Source of the DNA: Roseibacillus persicicus
GTDB taxonomy: Bacteria > Verrucomicrobiota > Verrucomicrobiia > Verrucomicrobiales > Akkermansiaceae
DNA length: 64,000 bases
Direction: 5' to 3'
Assembly: GCF_014651675.1 (NCBI RefSeq)
Contig: NZ_BMXI01000015.1
Span: 103,742 to 167,741 of the forward strand
The notes under the pieces were generated by a model. That model worked only from the letters and a program-made list of their open reading frames with translations, was not told where the DNA came from and ran no database searches. Of the stretch, positions 51,001 to 58,257 are shown piece by piece (position 1 is the stretch's first letter; each line of letters begins with the position of its first letter). The position numbers and the translations under genes are program-made.

Positions 51001-52754
51001 CCCGGCCACTCGTTGTAGAGATTGGTGTGAATCTGGAACTCGACTCCGGTGAAATCGTAGCTGGAGTTCGAGCCGCAGAAATCAAAGAGGATGGGCAGGG
51101 GGAGAAGGCCGGACTCTTGGTCAGTCTCGTCGATTTCGTAAACGCCGGGAGTCATCTTGACTTCGACATTGTCTTTCCCAATCTGGGCGAGAAGTTCGAG
51201 GACCGAGCTCACGACGATTTGCCCGTCACGAATCTCGACTTCGATTTGATCTTGGACGGCTCCATTTTGTCCGTTGTTGAAGGCCAGATCGTCGGCATCG
51301 AGCTGCAATTTGACTGAACTGTTAGAGGCGATAGTGATTCCGGTGTGGGTCAAGGTGCGGAAGTCGGTCCAACTGCCGGTGGGCGGGAAGTAGACGGTGT
51401 CGAGATCGACTCCGTTATGATAAAGGCTCAAGCGGGTGGTGGTGGCGCCGTTGGCGTAGGTAATTTGCAGGGTGTCGCCGGCGGGAAGGTTTGAGTATTC
51501 GACCGAGTCTCCCGCCGCGTCGAAGCCATCGAGGGCCTGACCTGCGAAGGCCGTGGGCGAGGTGATGGGATTGAGACCAGTGAAGACCGCGTTCTCGGCT
51601 TGGTGGGGGCTGGCGGGAGGAGAACCTGTGATGAGTTGAAAGCCATTGAGCTTGGCGCTGGAATCAATCGCGATGCGACCGGCGATGTCCGCAGTGGTGG
51701 TGAAGGTCTGGTAGTTAACGCCAAGGCTGAAGGAGCCCGGATTCCCAGAGTTGGAAGTGGTCTTCGTGACACCATTGACGGTGATGGCTGAGCCTTGCCC
51801 GGAGCGGTCACCCGCCGCGTAGACGTAGAGCGTGTATTGGGCACCAGGGGAGAGACCGCGGAGAAGAGAGATGGTGCTGTTGTAGAAGTAGTCGTTGAGC
51901 AGGTTGTTGCTTTTTCCAGAGTCGAAGAATCCGCTCCCTCCGGAAAGGTCGAGCCGGACGGGGGTCAGGGTGGTCCCATCGGAGGCGGTGAGCCCCTTCA
52001 ACGATCGGCTGTCCGTACTGAAAGTATTGTTCCAGTAGTCGTTGCCGGGATCGGCAAAAGCCCCTTGTCCGCTGTAGGGAGTGGTGGTGGTCTCGTTTCC
52101 TCCGAGGTCGACGTTGACCACAAAGTCGAGCGGGGAAGTGTTCGCGGAGAGTTCAACAATCTGCAGTCCGTTGAGGACCGAATAGCTGCTGCCGTTACGG
52201 GCCACGGTTCCGGAGAGTTCGCCATTGCTATCCGCTGTTGCCGCCATGACCACGTAGTTGGCGTTTTCTGAGATGCTGCCATCGAGCAGGCCGCTGTTGG
52301 ATTTGGTTTGTCCACCGAAGGTGATGGTTGAATTCTGGGAGAGATTGTCTCCCTGGGCATAGAGGTAGAGGAGATATTGCCCGTTTGGGGTCAGGCCTGT
52401 TATTCCAACGCTGGTGTCGGCATTTCGGGCGTAGGAGTAGTCGCCAACAAGGGAACTATGGGACTGCCCGGCGGGAACGTTGCCGCCCGTGGCATCATAG
52501 CGGCTCCCTGTCGAGATCGTGACGTCGATGGTGGTGAGTGTCAGGCCATCGGATGCCAGGAGGTCGGTCAGCGTGCTTGCGGAACTGTTCCAGAAATCGT
52601 GGCCGGGATCGGAGTGGGCTCCTTGGCCGGAAAAGGTGTTGTCCGCGCTGGGTTCCACATCCAGATTGACTACGAGCGCTTGCGTCCAAAATGTTGTTAG
52701 AAAGGAAAACAGAATGGCAAGCTGATGGAGTGTGAGGCGGAGAGGAGGGCGCAT
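48099..52754 (-). CDS. Large modular secreted carbohydrate-binding/beta-helix protein
   Basis: 1551 residues. A signal peptide (LHQLAILFSFLTTFWTQALV) precedes two similar ~170-residue modules (NLDVEPSADNTFSGQGA and NVDLGGNETTTTPYSGQGA mark each). Then come a CBM6/35-like domain (GFDAAGDSVEYSNLPAGD), a right-handed beta-helix (about 515-850), two F5/8-type-C/CBM32-like domains (TLDGNGSTFWSADGLGEWIQ; TLDGDLSTRWSAEGVGQWIQ), a LamG-like domain, and a C-terminal tail of the verrucomicrobial secreted type. Probably a surface polysaccharide-binding lyase or hydrolase; substrate unknown. It is next to a carbohydrate esterase relic. Confidence 0.8.
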   Translation of the reverse strand: MRPPLRLTLHQLAILFSFLTTFWTQALVVNLDVEPSADNTFSGQGAHSDPGHDFWNSSASTLTDLLASDGLTLTTIDVTISTGSRYDATGGNVPAGQSHSSLVGDYSYARNADTSVGITGLTPNGQYLLYLYAQGDNLSQNSTITFGGQTKSNSGLLDGSISENANYVVMAATADSNGELSGTVARNGSSYSVLNGLQIVELSANTSPLDFVVNVDLGGNETTTTPYSGQGAFADPGNDYWNNTFSTDSRSLKGLTASDGTTLTPVRLDLSGGSGFFDSGKSNNLLNDYFYNSTISLLRGLSPGAQYTLYVYAAGDRSGQGSAITVNGVTKTTSNSGNPGSFSLGVNYQTFTTTADIAGRIAIDSSAKLNGFQLITGSPPASPHQAENAVFTGLNPITSPTAFAGQALDGFDAAGDSVEYSNLPAGDTLQITYANGATTTRLSLYHNGVDLDTVYFPPTGSWTDFRTLTHTGITIASNSSVKLQLDADDLAFNNGQNGAVQDQIEVEIRDGQIVVSSVLELLAQIGKDNVEVKMTPGVYEIDETDQESGLLPLPILFDFCGSNSSYDFTGVEFQIHTNLYNEWPGQEVRVFEFNGSNNHFYGLTQKDIGNEAINSVGVLNMAVVGDANKVEEFSLYTRGSRPYGYGDLFGKGSGAVIGHDKHAALLVNGANCHLLNCYLELASYGHGIFMQGAIGTLVEGCFVKGDTFNTTDNVLAEEGTGSEADHVDFMTVWGWEVPPGYAFSLQEDGIRCYNNGANGLNTANTTVRNCTVENMRSGVVIGFSDGDNEIFGCTTISVEGSFWPGNGDSVEHCQGEAPYQGMVDTPYQNDSNQDYSVTLLQETAPYGNDLIAYFAGSGHDITFWNSALQPTPNSQTIQMGGLKTGLRHYDGSTTYTLSNTSLTNWTDQAVALPGNSSNNSISSFGTVSNAGSGNTVSTVSPATVSASVTSSGSAAATLDGNGSTFWSADGLGEWIQYDLGTSRNLYQASVQWLNGNTLQYDFEIQVSSSSSGPWTNVYSGTSTGSTGFEEYNFPTQNARYLRVVGQGNSLDEKIQIVDFDLDLKDRFAMVKAKSEAGANFISQNTLDGDLSTRWSAEGVGQWIQYDLLERKQINGLALAWHNGISRSYDFEVGVSDHPMGPFTSIYTGTSSGSTNSLESYAITPAEARFIRITGEGNSVDDWTNITEAFLDTKTLVEVELAPTPLACWLLDESQGALLADSSGNGYQGSRGAAPISNPTWSVGAEGNGGLSFDGSASSATLPAAAFTNLSDEISLSFWAYGGTSLPRDSSVIRALDASGNRILNIHLPWGNGQVYWDAGDGSGYDRINKQAAAAEFSGSWNHWVFTKNATQGSMQIYLNGNLWHSGSGKTRSLSAISTVFLGSDGGTVAFEGSLDNIVLYDEALTLAQVNDLYQGSTFAYLDWVEQQGLSSSDTSRTGDPDEDQWPNLLEYALGSNALTSQDGSLFLKEELLESESKFEFSYRRRLDAAERGLNYLVKGTSELSDPNSWTTEGILETSTIPIDEEFEWVTVQTDIGIRKFLRLEVTMDSGK

Positions 52755-52893
52755 TTTGCAGGGGGATGGGTTTGAATAGATGTTACTTCGGCTCGAGTCG
52801 CTACGCTATCTCATTCCCTTCACGAATTTCGTCTCGGGGAAAGGGCCTTCGCGGCGTGGTTGCAAGTCGGTGAGAAAGACTTAGGTTTGGGGA

Positions 52894-53628
52894 ATGAATT
52901 TGAGAAAGAGGCCGGAGGAGTACTTGGAGCGAGAAGACGGGAAAGTGGCGGCTGTGATTTTGCCTCTCGATGAAGAGCGTTCCAAGGTGCCGTTCGAGAC
53001 CGCCACCTTTGGCTTGGGATGATTCTGGGGGCCGGATTCCGAGTTCGGAAGCCTTCCCGGAGTTTTGCGCACTCGCGTCGGTTATTGCGGCGGAACTGCA
53101 GAAAAGCCGACCTACCGTTCGATGGGCGACCACACTGAGGCGGTCTCAATCGACTATGATCCTACAGTGGTGAGCTATTCGGATTTGCTTGCGGAATTTT
53201 GGCTTGGCCATCGCTATGATTCCATCAACCGCAGCACGCAATATCGGAAGGCTGTGTTCTGCCGCGACGAGACTCAACGTCAGTTGGCGCTGGTTTCGCG
53301 TGAAGAACATTCGGAGCGCGAGGGCTTGAGCCTGGACCAGATTCGCACCGGAATTCTTCCGGTGAACCACTTCACCTACGCCGAAGCCTACCATCAGAAG
53401 TATTCTCTTTCGCGAGCGAGCGAGTCGCGGCTCTTTCTCGAAAGTGTCTATCCTACTGGTAAGGCCTTGGCGGACTCCACTGTAGCCACTCGGCTGAACG
53501 CCTATTTGGGGGCGGGTCTGCGGTTGGATTGGAAGGCTTTGCAGCGGGACCTCGGAGCCTATGGCTTGCCTGCCCATTTGGAAAAGCAGATCCGCCAGCT
53601 CATTGCTTCACGGTCGAGCCGCGAATGA
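52894..53628 (+). CDS. msrA: Selenocysteine-containing peptide methionine sulfoxide reductase A
   Basis: One frame of 245 codons with a TGA at codon 43 (53020-53022). Codons around it read TFGLG-TGA-FWG, where all MsrA proteins have GCFWG; the TGA replaces the catalytic Cys exactly. The rest is complete: GVLRTRVGYCGGTA, PTYRSMGDHTEAVSIDYDP, AEAYHQKYSL, and a C-terminal part like animal-type MsrA (VATRLNAYLGAG). A SECIS-like hairpin follows at the right distance. Reduces methionine-S-sulfoxide; Sec would raise activity. Reading from 53065 alone would lose the active site. Start ATG at 52894 is the only good one; the 3' end overlaps the convergent regulator gene by 29 nt. Confidence 0.85.
53020..53058 (+). 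promoter_or_regulatory. Candidate bacterial SECIS element with the UGA
   Basis: After the TGA (53020-53022), pairs form between 53029-53031 (GGG) and 53056-53058 (CCC), 53034-53035 and 53052-53053, and 53037-53041 (TTCCG) with 53046-53050 (CGGAA). The apical loop is AGTT (53042-53045), with G at its second base, 19 nt after the TGA. This fits the published bacterial SECIS model as I recall it (upper stem 4-16 bp, loop 3-14 nt, a G in the first two loop bases, 16-37 nt from UGA). Confidence 0.75.
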
Positions 53629-54688
53629 TCAGCTGACCTTGCAGGGTGACCCGTTGGATGGGCGTGTCGGGATACTTGATGCGGTGCATCATCAGCTCCG
53701 CAGCTACGCGACCGATGTCGCGGCAGGGTTGTTGATAGGTGGTGAGGGGGACGCTGAGCAGGGAGGCATGTTCGACATCGTCAAAACCTGAGACCTTGAC
53801 CCGCCCGGGAATGTCCGCGCCCCGGTCGATGAGCCCGCGCAGAATGGGGCCAGCCGTGACGTCGTTGGCGCAGATGATGCCGTCGGCGCCGCTCTCGAAG
53901 AGCTCATTGGCAGCCTTTCCCGGGGAGGACTCGGGGTCGATGACGGTGAGCAAACTACTTGCTTGTAGACCGTGCTGGGTCAGGGCTTCGCGACATCCCA
54001 TTCGGCGAAGCTGCACCGTGACGGCCGGGTTCTCGCGAGTGACAAAGACAAGTCGCTTGCATCCTTGCTCGAGCAAATGGCTGGCTACTGAATAGCCCGC
54101 CTCGATGTTGTCGATGCTCACCAGGTCATTACGGGTCTGGCGCGGCCAGCGGTAGATGTCGCGGTCGATGAGAACCACACGGATGCCTGCGTCAGTCAGC
54201 CTTTCAATCACCCCTGAGTTGAAGTCGGATGGGTTTTCCAAGTGTTCGGTGGGGGCGAAAAAGACGCCTCTCACGCGGGCTTCGATGAGCTGATCGGCCA
54301 GCGAGTTGGTGCGTTTTTTCAAGTCGTCGGCAAAGCTCAACTCCGATGGCAGGATGACCCGCATTCCACCCATGCCCGAGGTCTCTGCGATGGAGGCAGA
54401 GATGGGTTTGAAGATTTCGATTTCGTTGAGTTGGGGGATGAGGAGCCCCGCGAGCAGTGCCGATTTCCGCGGCGCGAGAACCTGGGTGCCAAAGCCGGCC
54501 TTGCGAACCACCAGCTTTTCATCACTCAGAAGCTTCAGCGCGCGGGCAATGGTGGGGCGGGAGGTTTGGTATTTTTTGCAAAGTTCGGCCTCGGTAGGGA
54601 GAAAGTCGCCGGGTGAAAAGGTCTGGTCATGAATCTGATGCAGGATTTCCTTATAGATTTGCAAATACCTTGGCTGGCTTTCGTTCAC
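53600..54688 (-). CDS. GntR-type DNA-binding / LacI-type sensor regulator (AraR-like)
   Basis: 362 residues. The N-terminal winged helix-turn-helix is GntR-like (FSPGDFLPTEAELCKKYQTS RPTIARALKLL), and the C-terminal ~280 residues are a periplasmic-binding-protein/LacI-type sensor (LLIPQLNEIEIFKPISASI, GIICANDVTAGPILRGLID, KVSGFDDVEHASLLSVPLTT). This chimera is the AraR architecture. Divergent from the kinase and transporter genes it probably controls, with a candidate operator between them. Confidence 0.92.
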   Translation of the reverse strand: MNESQPRYLQIYKEILHQIHDQTFSPGDFLPTEAELCKKYQTSRPTIARALKLLSDEKLVVRKAGFGTQVLAPRKSALLAGLLIPQLNEIEIFKPISASIAETSGMGGMRVILPSELSFADDLKKRTNSLADQLIEARVRGVFFAPTEHLENPSDFNSGVIERLTDAGIRVVLIDRDIYRWPRQTRNDLVSIDNIEAGYSVASHLLEQGCKRLVFVTRENPAVTVQLRRMGCREALTQHGLQASSLLTVIDPESSPGKAANELFESGADGIICANDVTAGPILRGLIDRGADIPGRVKVSGFDDVEHASLLSVPLTTYQQPCRDIGRVAAELMMHRIKYPDTPIQRVTLQGQLIIRGSTVKQ

Positions 54689-54726
54689 GGATGAAATGTA
54701 ATAGAAATGAAAAGTTTTTTCAAGGT

Positions 54727-54752
54727 ATTTGTGAGGTGAATATTTTACAAAT
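54727..54752. promoter_or_regulatory. Candidate AraR-like operator between regulator and kinase genes
   Basis: ATTTGT (54727-54732) and ACAAAT (54747-54752) are inverted half-sites with a 14-nt spacer. The same half-sites occur in B. subtilis AraR operators, although there they are closer. The site is in the 167-nt divergent gap, 38 nt upstream of the regulator start and about 100 nt before the kinase start. Confidence 0.45.
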
Positions 54753-54855
54753 GTAACCCCCGGAGCTATTTCTTCTGCCGTCGGAGGGACGCGGACTCCG
54801 AGGCTCGATGAGTCAAGGCCTGAAAGCTGGACCTGCGTCTGAATAAATCCATCAA

Positions 54856-55752
54856 ATGAGTAAAAATCACAAAATTGCAGGAATCGGAGAAATTCTATGG
54901 GACATGTTTCCCGATGGAAGCCGCCTCGGAGGAGCTCCGGTCAACTTCGCTTCGCACTGTCATCAATTGGGATGCGAAGCCTATCCCGTGAGTGTGGTTG
55001 GCCGTGACCGGGTGGGTGTGAAAACCAGAGAGAGACTCGGACAGCTCAACATGAGCGACAAATACGTTTTCGACAGCATGGACCTGCCGACCGGGCGTGT
55101 GCTCGTGCTATTGGATTCCGAGGGAAAACCTTCCTATGAAATTCTGGAAGAGGTTGCTTGGGATGACTTGGTCTTCACTCCCGAGTTGTGTGAGTTGGCG
55201 ACGAGTCTCGATGCGGCCTGTTTCGGTACTTTGGCCCAGCGTTCGCCGCGGACCAGAAGGGCTATCCATAAGTTTCTAGAGGTTATGCCGGCGCGCAGTC
55301 TTCGGATCTACGATGTGAATCTCAGGCAGCCCTTCTTCTCGAAGGAGCTTGTGGAAAACTCGCTGAAGGTGGCCAATGTTCTCAAGCTGAGCGATGAGGA
55401 GCTTCCGGTTCTGGCCGAGTATTTTCAGTTGGAGGGAGCGATTGTCGATCAACTCAAGGCTCTGCGAAGCCAGTTCGGATTGAGTCATGTGGCCTACACC
55501 CGTGGGGGTGATGGGAGCTTGATTGTCTCCGCCGGGCAAGTCGACGAATGCGCGGGAGTCCCTGTGACGCTGGTGGATACCGTCGGAGCGGGGGATTCCT
55601 TTACTGCAGCTTTGACCTTCGGACTGCTGAATCAGTGGCCGCTCGACGAAGTGAACCTCTATGCCAATCAGGTCGCCTCATTCGTTTGTTCTCAAAAAGG
55701 AGCAACTCCCCGAATTCCTTCGCGACTTGTTAGGGAAATGGTGCAACACTAG
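54856..55752 (+). CDS. PfkB family sugar kinase (fructokinase-like)
   Basis: 298 residues. PfkB family: IAGIGEILWDMFPDGSRLGG APVNFA at the N-terminal sugar-binding region and DTVGAGDSFTAALTFGLL at the C-terminus (anion hole and catalytic Asp). Length and N-terminus are as in bacterial fructokinases (also 2-keto-3-deoxygluconate kinases). With mannitol dehydrogenase downstream, phosphorylation of fructose to fructose-6-phosphate is the likely role. First gene of the plus-strand locus. Confidence 0.88.
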   Translation: MSKNHKIAGIGEILWDMFPDGSRLGGAPVNFASHCHQLGCEAYPVSVVGRDRVGVKTRERLGQLNMSDKYVFDSMDLPTGRVLVLLDSEGKPSYEILEEVAWDDLVFTPELCELATSLDAACFGTLAQRSPRTRRAIHKFLEVMPARSLRIYDVNLRQPFFSKELVENSLKVANVLKLSDEELPVLAEYFQLEGAIVDQLKALRSQFGLSHVAYTRGGDGSLIVSAGQVDECAGVPVTLVDTVGAGDSFTAALTFGLLNQWPLDEVNLYANQVASFVCSQKGATPRIPSRLVREMVQH

Positions 55753-55803
55753 AGAGTTCTGAAAAGATAGAAAAATATCATCAATCAACAATACGACAAA
55801 ACT

Positions 55804-56748
55804 ATGAAAAAATACCTATACTCCATTCTGGCCGTGCTCGCTGCCGTCGCGATGACTGCCTGCAACCGAAATAAAGACGGCGAAGGCCAAATCAAGATCG
55901 GCATGACCGTGCAGGATCTCAGTAATCCGACTTGGTCCGGCTACTGTCAATCGATCAAGGAAAAGGCCGAAGCCAACGGCGCCAAGATGAACTATGTGGC
56001 CTGCGAGAGCAATGTCTCCAAGCAAATCATGCAGATCGAGAACTTCGTTTCCCGGGGCATGGACGTCATCATTGTTCATCCCGCCGACCCTGCCGGAATC
56101 GAGTCTGCCTGTCGCGAAGCGATGGCTGCTGGAGTGAAGGTCATCGCCTGGGACGACGATATCAAGAATGCCGATGTTCGCTGGCTCATTGATAACAAAG
56201 CGCTTGGTTATGAAGTGGGTAAACAAGCCTCCAAGTTCATCAACGAAAAGCATGGTGGCGAAGCTGAAGTGGCAATTCTCAACTACCCCCAGTTGCCTGT
56301 CCTCCTTGCTCGCGGCAACGGCATCCGGGAAGCCCTCACCGAGTTGGCTCCTAAAGCGAAAATCGTGGCCGAAACCAGCGCCATCAACCCCCAGGAAGGC
56401 ATCAGCAAGATGGAGACCATCTTTCAATCCAACCCGAACGTGAAGGTTGTGACCTGCATCGGTGGGGGTGGTTCGGTAGGTGCCAACGAAGCGGCCAAGG
56501 CTGCTGGCAAGTTGGGCGACGACTTTGGAATCTTTGCAGTGGACGCTACCAAGCCTGAGCTGACCGCCATCAAGAACAACGAAGGGGTCCGGATGAGCGT
56601 GATTGTCACCGGAACTAACGAAGATGTGGCAAATGAAGTCTACGGCTTCGTTGAAAAGCTCGCGGCAGGGGAAGAATTGCCCGCTAAAATCTACCGCGAG
56701 GTCATCCCTGTGACCGCCGAGAACGTGGACAAATATAACGGCCAATAG
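55804..56748 (+). CDS. Sugar ABC transporter substrate-binding lipoprotein
   Basis: 314 residues. Lipobox AMTAC at residues ~17-20 follows a hydrophobic signal (KKYLYSILAVLAAVAM). The body is a type-I periplasmic binding protein of the ribose/RbsB kind: IKIGMTVQDLSNPTWSGYC, GMDVIIVHPADPAGIESAC, EGISKMETIFQSNPNVKV. It lies between the kinase and the ABC ATPase genes and should capture the sugar alcohol or sugar in the periplasm. Confidence 0.93.
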   Translation: MKKYLYSILAVLAAVAMTACNRNKDGEGQIKIGMTVQDLSNPTWSGYCQSIKEKAEANGAKMNYVACESNVSKQIMQIENFVSRGMDVIIVHPADPAGIESACREAMAAGVKVIAWDDDIKNADVRWLIDNKALGYEVGKQASKFINEKHGGEAEVAILNYPQLPVLLARGNGIREALTELAPKAKIVAETSAINPQEGISKMETIFQSNPNVKVVTCIGGGGSVGANEAAKAAGKLGDDFGIFAVDATKPELTAIKNNEGVRMSVIVTGTNEDVANEVYGFVEKLAAGEELPAKIYREVIPVTAENVDKYNGQ

Positions 56749-56759
56749 AAATCGAAGCG

Positions 56760-58235
56760 ATGTTCCTGCAACTAAAAAACATTACCAAGAGATATCCCGG
56801 AGTCGTGGCTCTGGACGATGTCAGTCTCGATATTATTGAAGGAGAAGTTCATGCCTTGGTCGGTGAAAACGGGGCAGGAAAGTCGACTCTCATCAAGACC
56901 TGCACCGGTGCGATTTCTCCCGACGAGGGAACCATCGTCATCCAGGGGCAAGAGTTCTCAGCCCTGACCCCCAAGCTCTCCGAGTCGGTGGGGGTGGGGG
57001 TCATCTATCAGGAATTCAATCTGGTGGACGAACTCTCGGTCGCGGAGAACATTTTCCTCGGTCGCGCTCCTCGCAAGGGGCTCGTCATTGACCGCAAGAA
57101 AATGGAGTCCGAAGCGGCCAAGATTTTTCAACAATTTGATATCAAGATCGACCCTGCCGAGTTGGTTGGCAACCTCACTGTTGGCTACCAGCAGTTGGTG
57201 GAAATCGCCAAAGCCATTTCGCAAAAGGCAAAGATGCTTATCATGGACGAGCCCTCGGCGCCGCTCACCCAGACGGAAGCGAAAGCTCTGCACTTGGTAG
57301 TGGAAAAGCTCCGGGATTCGGGCGTGACGATTGTCTACATCTCGCACCGCATGGACGAGATTTTCAAACTGTCGGACCGCATCACTGTTTTGCGGGATGG
57401 GCAAAAGGTCAAGACCATCAAGACCGCCGAAACCAATCTGGACGAGCTGGTCAAGCTGATGGTCGGGCGCGAACTGAAAGAGACTTATCCCCAACGAAAT
57501 CATCAGGTTTCTGACGAAGTTCTTCTCACTGTCGAAAATGTTTCCGGCACTATCGTGGACGATGTCAGCTTGCAGATTAAGAAAGGTGAAGTCCTTGGTT
57601 TGGCCGGACTGATCGGGTCCGGACGCACTGAGTTGGCGGAAATCTTGTTCGGCTATAAACCCAAAACTTCAGGCCGGATCACCTTGGAAGGAAAAGAGAT
57701 TGAATCGAAAACCCCCAAGCAAGCCATCGCGAAAGGAATCGCGCTGGTGCCGGAAGACCGCAAGAAACTGGGAGCGCTGTTAGAGTTCGATATCAAAGAG
57801 AACATCAGCGTCTCCGTCCTTGAGCGCATCTCGAAATTCTTCACCGTCAACCGGACGACCGAGGTCGATATCGCGGAGGGCTATCGCAAGGCCATTCGCA
57901 TCAAGGCCCCGAATCTGGAAGAAAAAATCAAGAACCTGAGCGGCGGCAACCAGCAGAAAGTCATCATTGCCAAGTGGCTGGCGACGGAGCCCACCCTCGT
58001 CATCTTCGACGAACCCACCCGGGGAATCGACGTCGGTGCCAAGTCCGAAATCTACGAACTCGTCAACAGTCTCGTCGAGTCCGGTAAGTCCGTTCTGATG
58101 ATTTCCTCCGAGATGGAAGAGGTCATGGGAATGTCCGACCGCATAGTCGTTCTCCATGAAGGACGGGTGACGGGCGAACTCGCCAGGAAGGACTTTTCTC
58201 AGGAAGCCATCATGGGCTTCGCCTCACACAACTAA
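56760..58235 (+). CDS. Ribose-type sugar ABC transporter ATPase (two domains)
   Basis: 491 residues, double-ATPase RbsA/MglA architecture. First domain: Walker A GENGAGKSTLIKTC, a VGYQQLVEIAKAIS signature, and Walker B LIMDEPSAPLT. The second domain has a degenerate P-loop region (GLAGLIGSGRTELAEILFG) and LSGGNQQKVIIAKWLA with Walker B VIFDEPTRGIDVGAKSE. Twelve nt after the binding protein and 22 nt before the permease, so one operon. Confidence 0.95.
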   Translation: MFLQLKNITKRYPGVVALDDVSLDIIEGEVHALVGENGAGKSTLIKTCTGAISPDEGTIVIQGQEFSALTPKLSESVGVGVIYQEFNLVDELSVAENIFLGRAPRKGLVIDRKKMESEAAKIFQQFDIKIDPAELVGNLTVGYQQLVEIAKAISQKAKMLIMDEPSAPLTQTEAKALHLVVEKLRDSGVTIVYISHRMDEIFKLSDRITVLRDGQKVKTIKTAETNLDELVKLMVGRELKETYPQRNHQVSDEVLLTVENVSGTIVDDVSLQIKKGEVLGLAGLIGSGRTELAEILFGYKPKTSGRITLEGKEIESKTPKQAIAKGIALVPEDRKKLGALLEFDIKENISVSVLERISKFFTVNRTTEVDIAEGYRKAIRIKAPNLEEKIKNLSGGNQQKVIIAKWLATEPTLVIFDEPTRGIDVGAKSEIYELVNSLVESGKSVLMISSEMEEVMGMSDRIVVLHEGRVTGELARKDFSQEAIMGFASHN

Positions 58236-58257
58236 TTTCAACACAGCAACAAAAACT

